From contig JAGRES010000035.1 in the NCBI GenBank assembly GCA_020446425.1, forward strand, positions 1 through 64,000: 64,000 nt of DNA. Reading direction: 5' to 3'. Made by a program: the position numbers and the translations under genes. The stretch comes from Sphingobium sp. Its GTDB lineage: Bacteria > Pseudomonadota > Alphaproteobacteria > Sphingomonadales > Sphingomonadaceae. Every line of letters begins with the position of its first letter. Position 1 is the stretch's first letter. This document shows, in pieces, positions 41,532 through 49,363 of this stretch. The notes under the pieces are model-generated. The model saw only the letters and a program-made list of their open reading frames with translations. It was not told the DNA's origin and did not search any database.

Positions 41532-43295
41532 ATGTTGTATCGGGTTGAACCGCGCCTTTTGCCGAAGGTGCTGATCGCTGGCCTGCTCTATTTTGCGCTG
41601 GCCGCTATAACAATCACGCTTACCAGTAACGGTAACGATATAGCGACGCTGTGGCCCGCCAATGCCGTGCTGGTCGCGTTGATGCTGCTTGCGCCGCGTC
41701 AGACCTGGCGCTCTATTCTTGTGGCCGGGTTCCTGGCCAATATCGCCGCGAATGTGGTGACGCGTAACTCAATCATTGGACCGGCCCTGTTTGGCATTTC
41801 CAACATGGTGGAAGTGTTTATCGTGGCCTGGGGCCTGCATGCCGCGATTTCCAAGGATGGTATATTGCGCCGCCCGACATCGCTGTGGCGGTTTCTGTTC
41901 TGGGCCGGTCTGGCTGGACCGGCGTGCAGTTCGGTGCTCGGCGCTGCGACAGCGTGGATCGCCTTCGACCAGCCATTCATGACCGCGATGATAACCTGGT
42001 ATATTGCGGATTCTCTCGGCCTGATCGTTTTTGCCCCATTTTTCTTCGCCCTGTTCCGTGGCGATTTCATTCACTGTTTCCGGAGCAGGACGGCCATCGA
42101 GCGGTGGGAGACTCTGGCGTTGCAAGGGTTGGTCCTCGCCACGACAATAGGCGTTTTTCAGGTCAATCACCTGCCGATATTGTTTCTCGTTCCGCTGCCC
42201 ATCATGCTGGTGACGTTCCGGCGCGGCTGGCTGGGCACGAAAATGGCGGTGATGATCGTGGCCATCGTTGTGACGGTGTCGACGGTGAGAGGATCAGGGC
42301 CCATCATGTTGGCGGACATGGGGGATTTGCCGCAGGTGTTTTTCTCTCAATTCTACCTCGCGGCGCTGCTGATGATGCAGATGCCGGTTGCGGCAGCGCT
42401 TGCCTCACGCGCAGAATTGATCGAGCAGCTCGCCAAAAGCGAGGAGTCGGTTCATGTGCTGGCGGAGCAATCCGACATTCTGATGCTGACCCTGGACCGG
42501 TCCGGGCAGTTTACAAAGGTGGTGGGGGCCGCCCAGAGGATGATCGGCAAGACCGAGGCCGAATTGCTGGGTATGAGTTTTGAGGCTCTGGCCCCGGCAA
42601 CAGGAGAAAAGCTGGCCTCCGCGTTCAAGGATGTGATTGCTGACGACAGCTTCGATCAGGCAATCGAATTCATCGCGCCCTATAATCCGCGGCACTGGCG
42701 TGAAGCGAAGTTCCGGGTGCTCGAGGCCGATCAGCTTGCCAATCATGAGGTGGTGATCACCGTGCAGGACATCACGGATCGCAAGCAGCGCGAGGGCGAA
42801 CTGGTGGCTCAGGCGCATGTCGATGATATGACGGGGCTGCTCAACCGCGCCGGTTTCACGGACAAGGCCCAGCGGCAGATCGCGCATGCTAGAGACGGTG
42901 ACCTCTATCTGGTGATGATAGATGTGGACCGTTTCAAGCTGATCAACGACAATCTCGGTCATGCCTCGGGCGATGCCGTGCTGACGGCGATCGCGCAGCA
43001 GATGAAGAGTCATCTCCGCTCAGACGACACGATCGGCCGCCTTGGCGGGGATGAATTCGCGATCATATTGAGCCATGTAGACAAGGATCAGGCCTATGAG
43101 GCGTGCAACCGGCTGGTGGCATCCGTCGCCAAAACGCCTGTTGCTCTGTCCAAGGACAAGAGCGTCAATGTGAATATCAGTTGCGGCATGGCGCGGTGGC
43201 ACCGTGGCGAAAATCTCGAGAAGCTGAAGCATAATGCCGACATGGCGCTGTATGAGGCCAAGCGGCGCGGACGCAATACGGCGGTATCCGCATGA
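41532..43295 (+). CDS. MASE1-PAS-GGDEF diguanylate cyclase
   Basis: A 587-residue membrane sensor that should make cyclic di-GMP. Residues ~1-290 form a MASE1 domain with about eight helices (ATLWPANAVLVALMLL, GFLANIAANVV); ~300-415 is a PAS domain (SEESVHVLAEQSDILMLTLDRSGQF); the C-terminal cyclase has DDMTGLLNR, DVDRFKLINDNLGH and the intact active site GRLGGDEFA. An RSDD inhibitory I-site lies five residues before GGDEF, so product inhibition is likely. Start set at the ATG at 41532 rather than a TTG 12 bp upstream. No EAL domain is present. Confidence 0.92.
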   Translation: MLYRVEPRLLPKVLIAGLLYFALAAITITLTSNGNDIATLWPANAVLVALMLLAPRQTWRSILVAGFLANIAANVVTRNSIIGPALFGISNMVEVFIVAWGLHAAISKDGILRRPTSLWRFLFWAGLAGPACSSVLGAATAWIAFDQPFMTAMITWYIADSLGLIVFAPFFFALFRGDFIHCFRSRTAIERWETLALQGLVLATTIGVFQVNHLPILFLVPLPIMLVTFRRGWLGTKMAVMIVAIVVTVSTVRGSGPIMLADMGDLPQVFFSQFYLAALLMMQMPVAAALASRAELIEQLAKSEESVHVLAEQSDILMLTLDRSGQFTKVVGAAQRMIGKTEAELLGMSFEALAPATGEKLASAFKDVIADDSFDQAIEFIAPYNPRHWREAKFRVLEADQLANHEVVITVQDITDRKQREGELVAQAHVDDMTGLLNRAGFTDKAQRQIAHARDGDLYLVMIDVDRFKLINDNLGHASGDAVLTAIAQQMKSHLRSDDTIGRLGGDEFAIILSHVDKDQAYEACNRLVASVAKTPVALSKDKSVNVNISCGMARWHRGENLEKLKHNADMALYEAKRRGRNTAVSA

Positions 43296-43327
43296 TATAG
43301 GCGTCTCCGCGACCCCGGCGGAGACGC

Positions 43328-44002
43328 TTACGAGCTTTGCGGCGCTGCTCTCTCCAGGGCATCTATATCCCGCTTCATGATCACGTCGATATTAGCCTCG
43401 ATGGTATCGACCGGCCAGTTCCACCAGGCGAGTGCGAGCAGCCGCGCGACGGTGGCGTCGTTGAAGCGCTGTTTGAGGGGTGTGGCGGGGTTGCCGCCCA
43501 TGATTGTGTAGGGCGGAACGTCCTGCGTGACGACCGAACGGGCGCTGATGATCGCGCCGTCGCCTATGGTAACGCCGGGCATGATGACCGCCTCCATGCC
43601 GATCCACACATCATTGCCGATGACGGTGTCGCCCTTGCGACCCGGAACATCAAACATCGCCTTGATGTCGTCGAACCCGGTTTCCGGTGTCATCATGAAA
43701 TTGGCGAACGGAAAGGTGGAAAAGCCGCTCATATCGTGATTGGCAGAGCTGGTGACGATGCGCGCGCCATGGGCGATCTGGCAGAATTTGCCGATCACCA
43801 GCTTCTCCGGGCTGAGCGGAAAAGTATAAGGCGCAAGATAGGCGGCGTAATCCTCCAGCGCTTCGAGATGACCAAAATAGGTGAAATCGCCGATTTCGAT
43901 ACGAGGATGGTCGATCACGCGGTTGAGGTGCACGACCGTCTTGATCTGCGTTCCGTCGGGCATGACCATCGGATAGGTCCTAGTGGGGTCGAGCAAGGGC
44001 AT
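43328..44002 (-). CDS. CatB/Vat-like hexapeptide-repeat O-acetyltransferase
   Basis: A 224-residue left-handed beta-helix acetyltransferase of the xenobiotic (CatB/Vat) group: IGDFTYFGHLEA, GKFCQIAHGARIVTSSANHDMSGFSTFPF (with the likely catalytic His in SANHDM), GNDVWIGMEAVIMPGVTIGDGAIISARSVV and YTIMGGNPA. Chromosomal members are often annotated this way without conferring resistance, and the natural acceptor is unknown. It converges with the GGDEF gene across a 32-bp gap. Confidence 0.88.
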   Translation of the reverse strand: MPLLDPTRTYPMVMPDGTQIKTVVHLNRVIDHPRIEIGDFTYFGHLEALEDYAAYLAPYTFPLSPEKLVIGKFCQIAHGARIVTSSANHDMSGFSTFPFANFMMTPETGFDDIKAMFDVPGRKGDTVIGNDVWIGMEAVIMPGVTIGDGAIISARSVVTQDVPPYTIMGGNPATPLKQRFNDATVARLLALAWWNWPVDTIEANIDVIMKRDIDALERAAPQSS

Positions 44003-44103
44003 TATATGTATTTCCGAAGCGATCTGGATTGGTCGCAGCAGGGGTTACCGGGTTTGAGTGGATAATGCCACCCTGCATAAATAACCTATTTGGAACTTTT
44101 ATA

Positions 44104-44132
44104 TTGACATCGTAACGCTGTTTAGGTACATG
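44104..44132 (+). promoter_or_regulatory. Candidate promoter upstream of the GTA cluster
   Basis: TTGACA at 44104-44109 and TACATG at 44127-44132, spacing 17 bp: a consensus -35 with a weak -10. It lies about 107 bp before the small terminase ATG. Confidence 0.3.
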
Positions 44133-44185
44133 CATATACAGTGAAGAATAGTGAGTCGCGCCGGAGCGGTGATGAAACGGGCTGG

Positions 44186-44210
44186 AGCCGAAGGGCATCC
44201 GGCCTTTTTT
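44186..44210 (+). terminator. Short hairpin with T-run in the GTA leader
   Basis: GCCG, an 9-nt loop, CGGC, then CTTTTTT, within the leader between the candidate promoter and the first GTA gene. The stem is only 4-5 bp, so it is either a weak attenuator or chance. Confidence 0.3.
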
Positions 44211-44238
44211 GTTGCCGGGGCGCGGAAGCGGAGGCCAG

Positions 44239-44853
44239 ATGGCGCGGGCAGGAAGGAGAGCGGGTTCGAAAGACGATAGCGGGACAGCCACGGATGTTCG
44301 TGGTGTCGAAATCGGCAAGGGTGCGAACGCGCGGAAAATCACGCAGCGGCGGACACCACGCAAGAATGGATGGACGAAAGCGCGGCGCGCGAAGTTCCTC
44401 CAGTTGCTCAAGGAAAGCTGCAACGTGACCGACTCTGTCCGGGCGGTCGGGCTGACCCTGCCGGCGGCCTATGCGCTGCGCAAGCGCGATCCGGAATTCG
44501 CTGCGGGGTGGGCCGAGGCGCTGGAACAGGGTTATGCCGAGTTGGAGATGCATTTGCTGCGTCAGTCGATCTATGGCGCGAAGACCACCGAGATTGTCGA
44601 TGATGGTACGGAAAATGGATCAAAAAAAACCAAAACGGTTCACAGTTATCCGCATATAATCGCGCTGCGCCTGTTGCTCGCACACAAGGACAAGGTGCAT
44701 GCCTATCGCAGCGAGCAGGGCATAGAACGGCCGGGAAGCGAGGCGATCCGCACCGAGATCCAACAGAAGCTGATAGCGATACGTGCGCGAACGGATGATG
44801 AGAGCACGTCAGATGCTGCATCGGATGACACAGAGGGGGATATGGATGCATGA
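44239..44853 (+). CDS. GTA small terminase subunit-like protein (g1-like)
   Basis: A 204-residue protein. A basic N-terminal tail is followed by a helix-turn-helix-like region (TKARRAKFLQLLKESCNVTDSVRAVGLTLPAAYALRKRDPEFAAGWAEAL, residues ~35-90) typical of phage and GTA small terminases that recognise DNA for packaging, and a C-terminal helical part (HIIALRLLLAHKDKVHAYR). The ATG at 44239 follows GGAGG at spacing 4. It overlaps the large terminase by 4 bp. Position at the head of the cluster matches RcGTA g1. Confidence 0.8.
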   Translation: MARAGRRAGSKDDSGTATDVRGVEIGKGANARKITQRRTPRKNGWTKARRAKFLQLLKESCNVTDSVRAVGLTLPAAYALRKRDPEFAAGWAEALEQGYAELEMHLLRQSIYGAKTTEIVDDGTENGSKKTKTVHSYPHIIALRLLLAHKDKVHAYRSEQGIERPGSEAIRTEIQQKLIAIRARTDDESTSDAASDDTEGDMDA

Positions 44854-46175
44854 GCCGTTCGCAATGGGAGGAGCTGGCGCACTGGCCTGAGGACAGGCTG
44901 GCGGCGTTTCTGGAGCAGCTCGGCGAACTGGGCCGTGAAACGCTGTTGCATGACTGGGCCGTGCATGCGCGCCCGCAGCAGCTGCCGCCGCCGGGAAACT
45001 GGCGCATATGGCTGATGCTCGCGGGGCGCGGGTTCGGCAAGACGCGCAGCGGTGCGGAATGGGTGCGGAGCATCGCCGAGCGCGATGGCAGTGCGCGCAT
45101 CGCGCTGGTTGGTGCGACGATGATGGAAGCGCGCAGCGTGATGGTGGAGGGCGAAAGCGGCCTGCTGGCGATAGCGCCGTGGTGGGACCGGCCTGTCTGG
45201 CATCCGGCGCTCAAGCGGCTGGTGTGGAAATCGGGTGCGCAGGCGATGGTGCTGGGCGCGGCCGAGCCGGACAGCCTGCGCGGGCCGCAGTTCACGCATG
45301 GCTGGGCGGACGAGCTGGCGAAATGGGCCTATGCGGAGGCGACCTGGGACAATTTGATGATGGGTTTGAGGCTGGGCCTGCACCCTCGCATATTGGCGAC
45401 GACGACGCCGCGCCCGGTGCCGCTGATCCGGCGGCTGGTGAAGCAGGCTGGTGTTGTCGTGACGCGCGGTAGCACCAGGGACAACCGCGCGCATCTGGCC
45501 GAGGGCTTTTGGGCGGCGATGCAGGCTGATTATGGCGGCACGGCGCTGGGGCGGCAGGAGCTGGACGGTGAGCTGATCGAGGAGATGGAAGGCGCGCTGT
45601 GGACACGCGCGCTGATCGAACGGTGCCGCGAGCGATTGGGCGGCGCGGTGCGGGAAGACGAGCGCCCCTTTGCCCGTGTCGTAGTGGGGGTCGATCCGCC
45701 CGCCGGGACGGATGGCGACGCTTGCGGCATAGTGATCGTGGCGCTGGGGCATGATGGACGTGCTTATGTGATTGAGGACGCAAGCGTGGAAAAGGCAAGT
45801 CCGGAAGGCTGGGCGAGAGCAGTCGCGGCGGCGGCGGCGCGGCATGGCGCGGACCGGGTGATCGCGGAGGCCAATAATGGCGGCGCGATGGTGGCAAGTG
45901 TGTTGCGCGCGGCGGAGACGGGCTTGCCGGTCAAGCTGGTCTATGCGAGCCGGGGCAAGAGCGCGCGGGCCGAACCGGTCGCGGCGCTGTATGAGCGGGG
46001 CAGGGTGGCTCATCTCGGCGCGTTTCCAGCACTGGAGGACCAGATGTGCGCTATGCTGATCGCTGGCGAGTATGTAGGGCCGGGCAGATCGCCCGACCGT
46101 GCCGATGCGCTGGTGTGGGCGCTCAGCGAACTGATGCTGAAGCATGTAGCGCATCAGTCGATCCGAACCTTGTAG
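44850..46175 (+). CDS. terL: GTA large terminase (DNA-packaging ATPase/nuclease, g2-like)
   Basis: A 441-residue packaging motor. Walker A-like LAGRGFGKTRSGAEWV near residues 55-71, Walker B GWADELAKW near 150, the TTTPRP coupling motif near 193, and a C-terminal RNase H-like nuclease with acidic residues in VVVGVDPPAGTDGD and VIAEANNGG. It translocates host DNA into GTA heads. It is coupled to the small terminase by an ATGA overlap. Unlike the usual order, the portal gene does not follow directly: a luxR gene intervenes. Confidence 0.93.
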   Translation: MSRSQWEELAHWPEDRLAAFLEQLGELGRETLLHDWAVHARPQQLPPPGNWRIWLMLAGRGFGKTRSGAEWVRSIAERDGSARIALVGATMMEARSVMVEGESGLLAIAPWWDRPVWHPALKRLVWKSGAQAMVLGAAEPDSLRGPQFTHGWADELAKWAYAEATWDNLMMGLRLGLHPRILATTTPRPVPLIRRLVKQAGVVVTRGSTRDNRAHLAEGFWAAMQADYGGTALGRQELDGELIEEMEGALWTRALIERCRERLGGAVREDERPFARVVVGVDPPAGTDGDACGIVIVALGHDGRAYVIEDASVEKASPEGWARAVAAAAARHGADRVIAEANNGGAMVASVLRAAETGLPVKLVYASRGKSARAEPVAALYERGRVAHLGAFPALEDQMCAMLIAGEYVGPGRSPDRADALVWALSELMLKHVAHQSIRTL

Positions 46176-46256
46176 ACGACAGTCTATTGCGCGCATGTCA
46201 ATCAAGGCTAATGCCATTGTACAGACTGGTCGCCTTACATATATGAATACACTGGA

Positions 46257-46997
46257 GTGGCTGATAATCGGGATTCGTTCGTGCACCCGGAATTGAACGA
46301 AATAGCAAAGACCGAATCGCCCGCCGAGCTGTGGCGGGTGGTGAGGCACTATTTCAAGGACCATGGCTTCAGGGGCCTGGCCTATTTCGTCGCCAATCGT
46401 GCCGGTCCCGGCGGAAGCCGCAAGGGGTTCAATGTCGTCCATCACGGCTTTTCCCGAGAGGTAACGAGAGCCTATATTGACGAGGGCTGGGGCGAGAAAG
46501 ACCCAGGTCCGCCCTTCGTACTGGCGCGCGGCATCGCGATGCGCTGGTTCGAGATATGGGATGTCATTGAACCGGACGATGAACAGAGGGAATTTTACCA
46601 GCGTATGCATCAGGCGGGCCTTGGTAATGGCCTGATGTTTCCCGTATATGGTCCTGGCGGTCGCAACGGTAATATATCTGTCGGGCGGATGGCTGACCCA
46701 GCGGTTCTGGATACTGCGCCTGCAGAGGAAATGCATATTTTTGCGCAGTCCGCCCATATGCGCCTGTGCCAGTTGCTGCCCGATAAACCGGCGCTGGAGA
46801 AGCCACTGTCGGCACGCGAACTGGAAATTCTCGACTGGGTGGCGCGCGGCAAAAGCAACAGCGTGATCGCCGACATACTGGAGCTGTCAGGAGCGACGGT
46901 GGATACCTATTTGCGGCGTATATATGACAAGCTGGATGTGTCCGACCGGACATCGGCGGCGGTGCGTGGCGTGGGCATGGGGCTGATTGCGGCGTAG
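46257..46997 (+). CDS. LuxR-family regulator with autoinducer-binding domain, inside the GTA cluster
   Basis: A 246-residue regulator with a GTG start after GGAG. The N-terminal autoinducer-binding domain keeps the acyl-homoserine-lactone pocket residues (Tyr73, Trp78, Asp82-Pro83, Trp97) seen in LuxR/TraR, and a GerE helix-turn-helix occupies ~183-240 (LSARELEILDWVARGKSNSVIADILELSGATVDTYLRRIY). No luxI synthase is in the window, so it is a solo here. It lies between terL and the portal gene on the same strand, with several DNA dyads just downstream, suggesting population-density control of the downstream GTA genes. Confidence 0.9.
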   Translation: MADNRDSFVHPELNEIAKTESPAELWRVVRHYFKDHGFRGLAYFVANRAGPGGSRKGFNVVHHGFSREVTRAYIDEGWGEKDPGPPFVLARGIAMRWFEIWDVIEPDDEQREFYQRMHQAGLGNGLMFPVYGPGGRNGNISVGRMADPAVLDTAPAEEMHIFAQSAHMRLCQLLPDKPALEKPLSARELEILDWVARGKSNSVIADILELSGATVDTYLRRIYDKLDVSDRTSAAVRGVGMGLIAA

Positions 46998-47044
46998 AGA
47001 TTTCTGGCTGCGCTGCACCGGTTCATGGAATTCGGGTCTAATTA

Positions 47045-47057
47045 ATCCAAATTGGAT
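47045..47057. promoter_or_regulatory. Dyad ATCCAA-A-TTGGAT upstream of the portal gene
   Basis: Perfect 6-1-6 palindrome in the 117-bp gap after luxR. Protein binding site candidate; it could equally be part of a terminator-free regulatory region. Confidence 0.4.
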
Positions 47058-47066
47058 CAAGTTTAT

Positions 47067-47084
47067 CGCCTGCATATGCAGGCG
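47067..47084. promoter_or_regulatory. 18-bp perfect palindrome between luxR and the portal gene, candidate LuxR operator
   Basis: CGCCTGCATATGCAGGCG is a perfect 18-bp dyad centred on ATAT-like CATATG. Its length equals the TraR tra box, but its CTG-N6-CAG spacing is not the usual lux-box CTG-N10-CAG. It overlaps a second inverted repeat, AGGCGC (47080-47085) with GCGCCT (47094-47099). Confidence 0.45.
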
Positions 47085-47114
47085 CGCATAGTTGCGCCTG
47101 AAGGAGTGACATTC

Positions 47115-48254
47115 ATGAAATTGTTCGGATGGAAGGGTTCGGCGGAAACGCCGCGCCCGGTCTTGTCGCGCGCCTATGCGATGGGCGGGGCCATGCTGGG
47201 CGAGTGGCCCGCCGCCTATGAGCCGCAGGTGCGCGCTGCCGTGCTGGCCAATCCGGTGGCGCAGCGCGCGGTGCGGCTGGTGTCCGAAGCGGCAGGCGAG
47301 GCGGCGATTGCCGCCAGCGGCGCGAGCGCGGCGGAGAACCAGCAGGCGCGGGCATTGGTGCGGCATGTGTCGGGCGGGCAGGGGCTGGTGGAGACGCTAG
47401 CACTCAATCTGCTGCTGCATGGTAACAGTTATGTGCAGATCGCCTGTGATGCGGCTGGCGCGCCTACGGAATTGTTCGCGCTGCGGCCCGAGCGGGTGAG
47501 CGTGGATGTCGATGCGCGCGGATGGCCGGTTGCGTACCAGTATCGGGTGGGCGAGCGTGTGACGCGGCTGGCGTCCGAGGATGGCGCGGGACGGGCGGCG
47601 ATCGTTCATATCAAGGCGATCAACCCGATTGACGATCATTATGGGCTGGGGTGCCTCGGCGCGGCGTCGGGGCCAGTGGCGATCCATAACGCGGCGACGC
47701 AGTGGAACAAGGCGCTGCTCGATAATGCGGCGCGGCCCAGCGGCGCGCTGGTTTATGACAGCGGCAAGGACGGCGCGACGCTCTCCGCCGAACAGTTTGC
47801 CCGGTTGAAGGCGGAAATGGAAGCGGCGTTTCAAGGCGCGGTCAATGCCGGACGGCCGATGCTGCTGGAAGGCGGGCTCAGGTGGCAATCGCTCTCGATG
47901 TCGCCCGCCGAGATGGATTTCGTTGCCTTGAAAGCGGCGGCGGCGCGGGAGATCGCGCTGGCCTTTGGCGTGCCGCCGATGCTGCTCGGCATACCGGGCG
48001 ATAATACGTACGCCAATTATCGTGAGGCGAACAAGGCGCTGTGGCGGCAGACCATCGTGCCGCTGATGAGCAAGATACTGGGCGGCATCGCGCAGGGGCT
48101 GCGCGGCTGGATGCCCGGGCTGGAACTAGGCGTCGATATGGACAAGGTGCCGGAGCTTGCCGACGAACGCAGCGCCTATTGGGAGCGCATCGCGGGTGCC
48201 GGGTTCCTGAGCGATGAGGAAAAGCGCGCGCTGCTGGGGTTTGGCGTCATTTGA
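47115..48254 (+). CDS. GTA portal protein (HK97 family, g3-like)
   Basis: A 379-residue portal. Typical features are NPVAQRAVRLVSEAAGEA near the N-terminus, LLLHGNSYVQIACD, PIDDHYGLGCLGAA, and PPMLLGIPGDNTYANYREANKALWRQTIVPL. Twelve copies form the ring through which DNA enters the capsid and to which the tail attaches. The ATG at 47115 follows AAGGAG at spacing 8; a longer frame upstream covers the dyads after luxR and is rejected. Confidence 0.93.
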   Translation: MKLFGWKGSAETPRPVLSRAYAMGGAMLGEWPAAYEPQVRAAVLANPVAQRAVRLVSEAAGEAAIAASGASAAENQQARALVRHVSGGQGLVETLALNLLLHGNSYVQIACDAAGAPTELFALRPERVSVDVDARGWPVAYQYRVGERVTRLASEDGAGRAAIVHIKAINPIDDHYGLGCLGAASGPVAIHNAATQWNKALLDNAARPSGALVYDSGKDGATLSAEQFARLKAEMEAAFQGAVNAGRPMLLEGGLRWQSLSMSPAEMDFVALKAAAAREIALAFGVPPMLLGIPGDNTYANYREANKALWRQTIVPLMSKILGGIAQGLRGWMPGLELGVDMDKVPELADERSAYWERIAGAGFLSDEEKRALLGFGVI

Positions 48255-48293
48255 TTGGGGGCCGGAGCGGCACATCTCAAAAAGGAAAACGCG

Positions 48294-48605
48294 ATGAGGG
48301 ACAGCGATATGCTCGCCGGGCTGGTGGCGCAGGCTGAAGGGTCTGGCGGCGATCTGGTGATGATCCGCGCGCTGGTCGAGGAAGCGAGCGAGATGGGCGC
48401 GGGGCGCGCGCTCGACCGGCTGGGCCTGAGTGATCGGGAAGCGGAGGACGATGTGCGCGAATTGCGCGAGTTGCTCGGTGCATGGCGTGACGCGAAGAAA
48501 TCGGTGCGCAGCGCGGTGATCGGCTGGGCGGTGCGTGTGGGCTTCGCGCTGATGCTGATCGGCATGGCGGTGAAGCTGGGTCTTTTTGGGTTGGTGCGCG
48601 GATGA
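48294..48605 (+). CDS. DUF6127-like small protein between portal and protease genes (g3.5-like)
   Basis: A 103-residue protein with a soluble helical N-terminal part (MLAGLVAQAEGSGGDLVMIRALVEEASEMGAGRALDRLGL) and one C-terminal membrane helix (about residues 80-98). Small proteins of this kind sit between portal and protease in alphaproteobacterial GTA clusters; function unknown. The ATG at 48294 follows AAAGGAAAA, and the stop overlaps the protease start (ATGA). Confidence 0.72.
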   Translation: MRDSDMLAGLVAQAEGSGGDLVMIRALVEEASEMGAGRALDRLGLSDREAEDDVRELRELLGAWRDAKKSVRSAVIGWAVRVGFALMLIGMAVKLGLFGLVRG

Positions 48606-49147
48606 ATACGCAGATCGTAGAGGCGTTTCCGTTCGCTTCGAGCGGAGGTTTGAGCTCTGTCGAGAACCAAAGTCGAGAAGATGTTCTCGACAGCCATCTC
48701 GACCCTGCTCGATGGCAGCCCGAACCGAACGGGAAGGGGGCAAAGGAAGCAAGTGTGCGCTTTGCGGGTTATGCCGCGCTGTTCGACCGTGAGGACAGAG
48801 GCGGAGATATCATCAGGCGCGGGGCGTTTGCACGTGCGATTACGGCCTGGCGCGGGCGCAAGGTGCCGCTGTTGTGGCAGCACAAGCCGGATGCGCCCAT
48901 CGGCATGATCGAGAGCATGAGCGAGGATGCGCGCGGCCTGCGCGTGATCGGACAGGTGCGCGCCGATGCGCCGGGTGCGGCGGCGAAGCTGCTGAAGCAG
49001 GGCCAAGTGAACGGCCTATCCTTCGGCTATCGGGTGACGCGCGCCGATGGCGCGGCGCCACGGGTGCTGAAGGACCTCGATCTGGTTGAGGTCAGTCTTG
49101 TCACATATCCGATGCAGCCCGGCGCGAGGGTGCATGCAGTGGAATAG
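48602..49147 (+). CDS. GTA prohead protease (HK97 family, g4-like)
   Basis: A 181-residue serine protease that matures the capsid. The core has VRFAGYAALFDREDRGGDIIRRGAFARAI, the catalytic His in LLWQHKPDAPIG, and Ser in VNGLSFGYRV, with LVEVSLVTYPM near the end. Residues about 10-44 are encoded by a 104-bp palindromic repeat inserted in frame between the usual N-terminus and the first strand, so the protein carries a low-complexity foreign segment (SSGGLSSVENQSREDV). The core motifs are intact, so activity is probably kept. Confidence 0.9.
   Translation: MNTQIVEAFPFASSGGLSSVENQSREDVLDSHLDPARWQPEPNGKGAKEASVRFAGYAALFDREDRGGDIIRRGAFARAITAWRGRKVPLLWQHKPDAPIGMIESMSEDARGLRVIGQVRADAPGAAAKLLKQGQVNGLSFGYRVTRADGAAPRVLKDLDLVEVSLVTYPMQPGARVHAVE
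48629..48732. repeat. Palindromic repeat element inside the protease gene (copy B)
   Basis: 104 bp from CCGTTCG at 48629-48635 to CGAACGG at 48726-48732, with inner arms GTCGAGAA/TTCTCGAC. Same ends as copies A, C and D. It is read through in frame by the protease gene. Confidence 0.78.
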
Positions 49148-49168
49148 CTGCCACGAAATCTAAAATTA

Positions 49169-49309
49169 CCGTTCGTTTCGAGCGGAGATCGAGCTTGTCG
49201 AGATCGAAGTCGAGAAAGTGTTCTCGACGGACGCATCTCGGCCTTGGCTTGTCCTGAGCGACTGCTCTGGCGGGCAGTCGAAGGGCTCGATGCTGCTCGA
49301 ACTGAACGG
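49169..49309. repeat. Palindromic repeat element between protease and capsid genes (copy C)
   Basis: 141 bp from CCGTTCG at 49169-49175 to GAACGG at 49304-49309, containing TCGAGCGGAG, GTCGAGAA and TTCTCGAC plus a longer right part. It supplies a 5' open frame that could be mistaken for an N-terminal extension of the capsid protein. Confidence 0.75.
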
Positions 49310-49363
49310 ATGTTGAGAGAAAGTCTCTCGAATTTCCAGAGGGCAGATTTGCAGGAGAAGCCT

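Noticed and set aside
44703-46757. 684-codon minus-strand frame opposite terminase and luxR
   Set aside because: Very long but Arg/His/Pro-rich, typical of antisense of high-GC coding DNA; the plus-strand genes have clear motifs.
47067-47084. Canonical lux box after the luxR gene
   Set aside because: The palindrome has CTG-N6-CAG, not CTG-N10-CAG, so it is reported only as a candidate dyad.
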